NCBI RefSeq assembly: GCF_011290685.1
Contig: NZ_JAANYN010000005.1
Span: 248,001-312,000 of the forward strand
Direction: 5' to 3'
Length of the DNA stretch: 64,000 bases
Source of the DNA: Cyclobacterium plantarum
GTDB lineage: Bacteria; Bacteroidota; Bacteroidia; Cytophagales; Cyclobacteriaceae
Under the pieces are notes generated by a model. That model searched no databases. It was not told the DNA's origin and saw only the letters and a program-made list of their open reading frames with translations. Positions within the stretch are counted from its first letter, which is position 1. Each line of letters begins with the position of its first letter. Both the position numbers and the translations under genes were made by a program. Positions 58,893 to 64,000 of the stretch are shown one piece after another.

Positions 58893-59993
58893 ATGAAAAT
58901 AATTGTGATTCTTGTACTGCTTATCCATGGAGCCATCCATTTGCTGGGTTTCTTTAAGGCCTTTGGATGGGCTGAAGTAACGCAATTGACAGCTGACATT
59001 TCCAAGCCCCTTGGTGTGGTATGGCTATTGGCGGCATTGTTGTTTTTCTTGTCAGTTTTCGGGTATTTGTTGAACCTCGAATGGTGGGTTTTTCCTGCCG
59101 CAGTGGCCGTCCTGGTATCGGTGTTTTTGGTGATCAGCTTCTGGACAGCTGCTAAATACGGTATGATTCCAAATTTGATCATTTTAGTCATTGTGGCCGT
59201 TGCTTTTGGCTCCTGGAGAATGGATGAAAAGATCAGTAGGGAAACCAGCCAGCTATTTTCTACCCTGGATTTTTCAGGGCAGGTATTGGTTTCAGAGGAG
59301 GATTTACACCATCTGCCCGATCCTGTTAGTCGTTGGTTAAAAACCACCGGCATCATCGGGAAACCGAAAATCAAAAATGGCAGGGTGAAGCAAAAGGCTT
59401 TGATGAAAATGAAGCCGGAGCAAAAGGATTGGTACCCTGCAGAAGCTTTGCAATATACCTTTATGGAGGCACCGGCATTTATCTGGACCGTAGATTTAAG
59501 CATGATGCCTTTGGTCCATATCAAGGGTCGGGATAGGTTTAAAGACGGAAAGGGGGAGATGCTGATTAAGCTGAATTCATTGGTCAGTATTGTTGATGAA
59601 AAGGGAGAAAAGATGGATGAGGGGACCCTCCAGCGATTCCTGGGTGAATTGGTATGGTTTCCATCACTGGCCTTAAGTCCCTATATCCAATGGAAAATCC
59701 TCGATGATTATTCTGCAGAAGCCATCATGACCTATAAGGGAACTTCGGGAAGTGGAAAATTTTACTTCGATGAGGCTGGAAATTTTGTCAAATTCATAGC
59801 CATGCGGTATAAGGGTAATGAGTCAGATGCCAGGAAATATGCCTGGGTGCTTACAGTAGATGCTTACAGTGCCTTTGACGGTATTAAAGTACCCTCACAT
59901 TTAAAAGCTACCTGGCAACTCGAGGAAGGGCCCTGGACCTGGCTGGATTTGGAGATCCTGGATATTCAATACAATACACCTCTTATTGATTAA
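58893..59993 (+). CDS. DUF6544/DUF6920 family membrane protein
   Basis: 366 residues. Four transmembrane helices occupy residues 1-110 (KIIVILVLLIHGAIHLLGF first). A soluble domain follows: LPDPVSRWLKTTGIIGKP, ALQYTFMEAPAFIWTV, FLGELVWFPSLALSPYIQW and the closing SFDGI-like VPSHLKATWQLEEG. This matches the DUF6544 family, which is widespread and uncharacterised. The ATG overlaps the end of an upstream open tail (ATGA), suggesting loss of a coupled partner. Convergent with the next gene. Confidence 0.82.
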   Translation: MKIIVILVLLIHGAIHLLGFFKAFGWAEVTQLTADISKPLGVVWLLAALLFFLSVFGYLLNLEWWVFPAAVAVLVSVFLVISFWTAAKYGMIPNLIILVIVAVAFGSWRMDEKISRETSQLFSTLDFSGQVLVSEEDLHHLPDPVSRWLKTTGIIGKPKIKNGRVKQKALMKMKPEQKDWYPAEALQYTFMEAPAFIWTVDLSMMPLVHIKGRDRFKDGKGEMLIKLNSLVSIVDEKGEKMDEGTLQRFLGELVWFPSLALSPYIQWKILDDYSAEAIMTYKGTSGSGKFYFDEAGNFVKFIAMRYKGNESDARKYAWVLTVDAYSAFDGIKVPSHLKATWQLEEGPWTWLDLEILDIQYNTPLID

Positions 59994-60051
59994 CTGTTTC
60001 GGATGTAAGCAGGGACAATAATAAAAACATTTCAACTTAAAATAAAGGCCG

Positions 60052-60993
60052 CTACTTTTTATCTGCTGGCTTTTCTCCCGATGCCCGAATGCTCATGACC
60101 CTTTTGAGCAGATCAAACCAGAATGGGGCTCCCAGGGTAATGGCAAAGGCGGTGATGATCCAGCCCAGCAGGCTATAGAGTACATAGCTCCACCAGGCAA
60201 TATCTGGCCATAAATTGGAAAAGAACCTGATATTGGCCCTGGGTGCATCGTTCCAGCCCATACCTAAAACCGAAGTGGTGGTTTCTATTTCTTCATCAAT
60301 TAAATCGTAAATCTTTGCTCTTAGCTGAACCAGATTGGAATCAGGCTCATTCGAAGTGGTTGAATTAAGCCCTTCTTCCTTTTCCATGTATTCATAGGCC
60401 ATAGCGACGATTTGCTGCCGGGCTTCAGGATCATTGGATATTTTTTCGGCCATGCGTATGGTGTCTGCATTGAATACAATGCTGATGATAAGCCCCAATA
60501 CAAACAAAACTTTTCGCACATTGACTTTGTACCAGCCTGTGGCCTGATCCATGACTTCCTGGTACCATTTTTCGATGTTTTCCTTAAACGTTTCGATATT
60601 TCCCCGGGCATCCCGGGCAAATGTTTGGAGCACTTCTTTGGTCTTGCCATCCGGCAGGTCATTGATGGCTGCTTCGATATTTTCCAGCTGACCATCATTA
60701 TCCTTGTATAGCAGCTCGATGAGCACTTTGGAAAAATATTCATTCCTGATGTAGGAAGGAAATCCTTTATCCCCTTTTTTCTTCAGTTTCTGGATCAGGG
60801 GATGGTCAAAAAACTTCTTGCAGAGTACGTCCTCTTCATCATCCAGCATGGTCTGAAGGGCAAGGTGCAGGTTTTTGCCCCGGGAATAGATCAGGTTCAT
60901 GGCCAGCTCGGAGACGGTGGTGGCCAAAAGGCTCAATAGCAGATAAATAAATATCAGTCCGATAACAACTTCCAGAATGACGGATCCGAACAT
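60052..60993 (-). CDS. conserved membrane protein of unknown function
   Basis: 313 residues with three hydrophobic helices: one at the N-terminus (residues 5-27), one near 160-178 (VRKVLFVLGLIISIVFNAD) and one near 270-295 (LYSLLGWIITAFAITLGAPFWFDLL). Between helices 1 and 2 is a charged helical cytoplasmic-type region. This arrangement is common to a broad family seen in many bacterial phyla without a named domain. Single gene. Confidence 0.75.
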   Translation of the reverse strand: MFGSVILEVVIGLIFIYLLLSLLATTVSELAMNLIYSRGKNLHLALQTMLDDEEDVLCKKFFDHPLIQKLKKKGDKGFPSYIRNEYFSKVLIELLYKDNDGQLENIEAAINDLPDGKTKEVLQTFARDARGNIETFKENIEKWYQEVMDQATGWYKVNVRKVLFVLGLIISIVFNADTIRMAEKISNDPEARQQIVAMAYEYMEKEEGLNSTTSNEPDSNLVQLRAKIYDLIDEEIETTTSVLGMGWNDAPRANIRFFSNLWPDIAWWSYVLYSLLGWIITAFAITLGAPFWFDLLKRVMSIRASGEKPADKK

Positions 60994-61388
60994 GCGTTTT
61001 TTTTTGCTTGGTTAAAGGGATAACCGTACCGGGTACTTTTGGGGTTCAGGTAGGGTTTGGCTATTATTGACGAAAGGGGTTTTAACCCTGAATTTTCTCC
61101 ATCAATTTCAAAAAAAGGGAAATAGAAAGCAAGAAGTAGTCCGCTTGTTTTTCCAAATCAATGATTAAAATATTTTATTGATAAGTAGCAACCGGGTATT
61201 TTTCCTGTCATGCTCTAAGCTTTACTGCAAATTCGGGACTATCCGGCATTGTAAAATATAGACCAGTCCAATGCGAACAGGACTATTGGTTAAAAAAAAA
61301 TCAGGACTGTAGTTTTAGAACAAACAGTCCTGATTAATCCTATTTTCGTTGTTCAAGGAACACGAAATAGTGAAATTTGACTTGCCTT
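60994..61388 (+). other. intergenic region with the efflux operon terminator
   Basis: 395 bp between two minus-strand genes. Apart from the terminator at 61292-61335 it contains only AT-rich DNA; no gene was found. Confidence 0.5.
61292..61335 (-). terminator. rho-independent terminator of the efflux operon
   Basis: A perfect 12-bp stem AATCAGGACTGT/ACAGTCCTGATT with a 13-nt loop. On the minus strand it is followed by a run of T (A9 on the plus strand at 61292-61300), 54 bp after the TolC-like stop. Confidence 0.9.
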
Positions 61389-62819
61389 TTAGTTCCAGCC
61401 TCCTCCCAGCGAACGATAGACATTTACTTTGGTTTGTAATTGTTGCCTTTTGATTTCCAACAAATCCATTTTAGCCTCCAGTGCTTCTCTTTGGGTCAGC
61501 AATACTTCTGCGTAATCGGCTCTTGCGGCATTAAACAAGCTGTTGGCAATGGAGATAGACTCCATCAGCAGTTCGACTTCTCTGGATTTGGTCTGATAGC
61601 TGTCTGTATAGTTGCGAATCTTAGACATCTGGTTAAGTACATCGGTGTACGCATTCAGTATTGTCTGTTCGTATTTCACCACTGCCTGTATCTGGCGTGC
61701 ATTGGCGCTGTTGTAAGCGGCTTTGATCGCATTTCTATTGACAAGCGGCGCCATGATATCGCCGGCTAAATTATAGAGAATGGATTCGGGTCGAACCAGA
61801 AATGCCGGATCAAAAGCCTGAAATCCAATTCCTGCTTTGATTCCCAGTGAGGGTAAGAAATTAGCCCTTGCCACCCTCAGGTCCAGGTTAGCAGCTTTCA
61901 ATTCTAACTCCGCTTGCCTTACATCCGGACGATTGACCAGCAATTGAGCGGGAATACCCGCCTGCAAACTGTCAACTGTAAGCTGATTCAGTTGGGCTGA
62001 ATTTCTTTTTATGGGATGGGGTATGCTTCCGGTCAAATAATTCAGCCGGTTTTCAGTTTCAACGATGTTTTGTTTGATGGAAAACTGCAGGTTCTGGGTA
62101 TTGAGCAATTGGGCTTCGAAGCGATTTACAGCAAGCTGCGTTACCCGGGCGGCAGATTTTTGCTGTCGCACCACCTTGACCGCATTGGACTGGATTTTGA
62201 TATTCTGTTCTATAATGTCAAGCAGCTTGTCCAATACCAACAGCTCATAGTACGATTCGGAGATGTCAGCTATTAATTGCGAAACCATGAAGTTTTTCCC
62301 TTCCCGGCTCGCCAGGTACCTGAACACTGCTGCTTTTTTCGCATTGTGCAGTTTTTTCCAAATATCCACTTCCCAGCTGGCAAAAGCCCCAATCAGTAAA
62401 TCGGAAAAAGGATCGGGAAAACTCCTGCCATCCCGGATTTCCAGTTGCTCATCAACAGCCCCATGCCGGGTGTATCTCCCTTCTTTTTCAAGGCCTGCAC
62501 CCGCCCGGATCTCTGCAAAAGGTAAATATTCACCCTTTCTGGATCTAACTTCTGCCTTGCTGATGTCAATTTCCTGAAGGATGATCTTCAGTTCCTGTTT
62601 GTTTTTCAAGGCAGTATCGATAAGTGCAATCAAATTTTCATCCCGGTAATAGGCCTTCCAGTCAAGTTTACCAGTATTGGTGGAATCTCCGGAATAAGGG
62701 TATGCCTCAGGAACCATCTTGTTTGCGGTTTTGACAGCCGTCTGCGGGACATTACAGCTCAATGCCAGCAGCAGGATGAAAAGCACTATAATGATTTTAT
62801 ATAATATGCGGTTATCCAT
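61389..62819 (-). CDS. RND efflux outer membrane lipoprotein (TolC/NodT type)
   Basis: A 476-aa outer membrane factor with a lipid cysteine at about residue 22 (LLALSC). It has the two repeated OEP domains: long helices with AEVRSRKGEYLPFAEIRAGAG and LRVARANFLPSLGIKAGIG, and ASWEVDIWKKLHNAKKAA, LVNRPDVRQAELELKAAN. Forms the tunnel of a tripartite drug or metabolite pump. Its start overlaps the pump gene stop by 8 bp; it closes the operon. Confidence 0.93.
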   Translation of the reverse strand: MDNRILYKIIIVLFILLLALSCNVPQTAVKTANKMVPEAYPYSGDSTNTGKLDWKAYYRDENLIALIDTALKNKQELKIILQEIDISKAEVRSRKGEYLPFAEIRAGAGLEKEGRYTRHGAVDEQLEIRDGRSFPDPFSDLLIGAFASWEVDIWKKLHNAKKAAVFRYLASREGKNFMVSQLIADISESYYELLVLDKLLDIIEQNIKIQSNAVKVVRQQKSAARVTQLAVNRFEAQLLNTQNLQFSIKQNIVETENRLNYLTGSIPHPIKRNSAQLNQLTVDSLQAGIPAQLLVNRPDVRQAELELKAANLDLRVARANFLPSLGIKAGIGFQAFDPAFLVRPESILYNLAGDIMAPLVNRNAIKAAYNSANARQIQAVVKYEQTILNAYTDVLNQMSKIRNYTDSYQTKSREVELLMESISIANSLFNAARADYAEVLLTQREALEAKMDLLEIKRQQLQTKVNVYRSLGGGWN

Positions 62820-64000
62820 TGTTCTTTCTTTTTCGATTGGCTACTTTTAATAGCAGACCCAACTTTCTCATTTTTTTAATCAGGGTAGCTTCCGAGTTGC
62901 TTTCCACAAAAGATTCGGTCAACGGATTTTCGTCCTGATCCTGAATTAATTTTTTACCATCGGCCATTCCACCGAAAATGTAGTACAGCCCGGGGACTAT
63001 GAGTACCCCGAATACGGTTCCGAATAGCATTCCACCCAGTGCTGATGCGCCAATGGTTCTGTTGCCAATTGCGCCGGGTCCGGTAGCCGTCACCAATGGA
63101 ATCAAACCTGCAATAAATGCAAAAGAGGTCATCAAAATAGGACGGAACCGGACTTTGGCTCCCTCAATTGCAGCATCCCAAATTGTGGCACCTTGCTGGT
63201 GTTTTTGCACGGCAAATTCCACGATCAGTACTGCATTTTTCCCCAGGAGCCCCACCAGCATGATCAATCCAATCTGGGCATAGATGTCGTTTGCCAATCC
63301 CATGGCTTTTAGCAATAGAAAGGAACCGAATACGCCGGCAGGAAGGGATACGATAACGGCCAGCGGTATGATAAAGCTTTCGTATTGGGAGGCCAGCACC
63401 AGGTACACAAAAATCAGTACAATGATAAAAATATACAGGGCCTGATTACCTCTACGGGATTCATCGTAGGAAAGACCCTCCCAGGCAATGTCATAGCCTT
63501 GGGGCAGGGTTTGGGCGGCAACCTCGCGGATGGCGTTGATGGCATCGCCACTGGTTTTCCCTGGGGCCGGTACTCCCCTTATCGAAGAGGAGGTATACAA
63601 GTTAAACCGGGTGATTTCATTGGGCCCCTGTGTTTTTTTCATGGTCATAAAAGAGGAATAGGGCACCATCTCCTCACGGTCATTTTTGATGAACAAATTC
63701 AGCACATCAGAAGGCATTTTCCGGTATTCAGGAGCCGACTGGGTATATACTTTAAAGAAAGTATTGAATCTCGTGAAGCCCTGTTCGTAAGTACTTCCGA
63801 TCAGAATATCCAAATTTTCCATGGCTTTGCCTATAGACACCCCCTTTTGCATGGCCAATTCATTGTCAATGAGGAGTTCATACTGGGGATAGTTGGCCGC
63901 ATAAAATGTAAATAAACCGGCTAGTTCATCCCGTTTGCCAAGGGCTTCCATGAAATCGGTATTTACCCTGTCAAACTCCTGATAATCAATGGTACTGCTT
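62812..64000 (-). CDS. RND (AcrB/MexB-type) efflux pump, C-terminal part
   Basis: The open frame continues through the window edge, so the 5' part is missing; about 396 residues are visible, roughly the last third of an HAE1 pump. The docking/porter region comes first (YPQYELLIDNELAMQKGVS; ITRFNLYTSSSIRGVPAPG), then helices 8-12: ALYIFIIVLIFVYLVLASQYESF, VGLLGKNAVLIVEFA, KVRFRPILMTSFAFIAGLIP and GALGGMLFGTVF-like. The family exports hydrophobic compounds with proton energy. The stop overlaps the TolC-like start by 8 bp. The periplasmic adaptor gene would lie further upstream. Confidence 0.93.
   Translation of the reverse strand, partial: SSTIDYQEFDRVNTDFMEALGKRDELAGLFTFYAANYPQYELLIDNELAMQKGVSIGKAMENLDILIGSTYEQGFTRFNTFFKVYTQSAPEYRKMPSDVLNLFIKNDREEMVPYSSFMTMKKTQGPNEITRFNLYTSSSIRGVPAPGKTSGDAINAIREVAAQTLPQGYDIAWEGLSYDESRRGNQALYIFIIVLIFVYLVLASQYESFIIPLAVIVSLPAGVFGSFLLLKAMGLANDIYAQIGLIMLVGLLGKNAVLIVEFAVQKHQQGATIWDAAIEGAKVRFRPILMTSFAFIAGLIPLVTATGPGAIGNRTIGASALGGMLFGTVFGVLIVPGLYYIFGGMADGKKLIQDQDENPLTESFVESNSEATLIKKMRKLGLLLKVANRKRKNNG

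Noticed and set aside
58823-59524. Minus-strand open frame of 233 codons
   Set aside because: It is antisense to the DUF6544 gene, whose membrane helices and family motifs are convincing.

Overview
The window looks like a chromosome segment of a polysaccharide-degrading Bacteroidetes, probably marine or saline and close to Cyclobacteriaceae. The evidence is a SusC/SusD pair, many secreted and lipid-anchored enzymes, sulfatases, six-bladed propeller lipoproteins, moderate GC content and few Shine-Dalgarno sequences. No rRNA, tRNA, CRISPR array or intact insertion sequence was seen.

Region 1 (1-10.4 kb) holds the end of an AAA ATPase, a ConA-like secreted protein, a Kelch lipoprotein, a sulfatase/GH78 rhamnosidase fusion, a broken PIN-domain gene and a catalase-peroxidase that carries a lipoprotein signal. 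Region 2 (10.7-14.7 kb) is a three-gene operon (CrtI-like FAD oxidoreductase, one-TM protein, HTTM-like membrane protein) followed by a bacterial PH-domain protein. Region 3 (14.8-41.5 kb) is carbohydrate territory. A sulfatase/TIM-barrel isomerase/DUF4838 trio comes first. Next is a polysaccharide utilization locus with a GntR-UTRA regulator, MFS transporter, sugar isomerase, SusC, SusD, an unassigned 838-aa secreted enzyme candidate, a second sulfatase, and a GH106-acetylesterase gene split by a frameshift at an A9 run. A propeller pseudogene, a Uma2 protein and a GH43 follow. Together they suggest desulfation, deacetylation and cleavage of a rhamnose-containing sulfated polysaccharide such as an ulvan-like algal glycan, with import through SusCD and isomerization in the cytoplasm. 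The substrate is inferred.

Region 4 (41.5-58.5 kb) is accessory. Its centre is a two-gene minus-strand operon at 45549-49126. One gene encodes an effector with a deoxyribosyltransferase/TIR-like N-terminal domain joined to a prokaryotic STING domain. The gene upstream of it encodes a SLOG domain, a two-helix pore-like membrane unit, two RCK/TrkA-N-like Rossmann domains and a RyR domain. No CD-NTase is recognisable nearby. This looks like a nucleotide-signalling defence module built without the usual cGAS-like cyclase and is the strongest candidate for an undescribed system. Around it lie M48, M28 and trypsin-like peptidases, a protein overlapping the trypsin-like gene, a RES-Xre toxin-antitoxin pair, an orphan four-helix-bundle sensor, a GreA-like factor and a decayed DUF421 gene.

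Region 5 (58.8-64 kb) carries a DUF6544-type membrane protein, a conserved membrane protein of unknown role, and the end of an RND efflux operon (AcrB-like pump, TolC-like lipoprotein) closed by a clear terminator.
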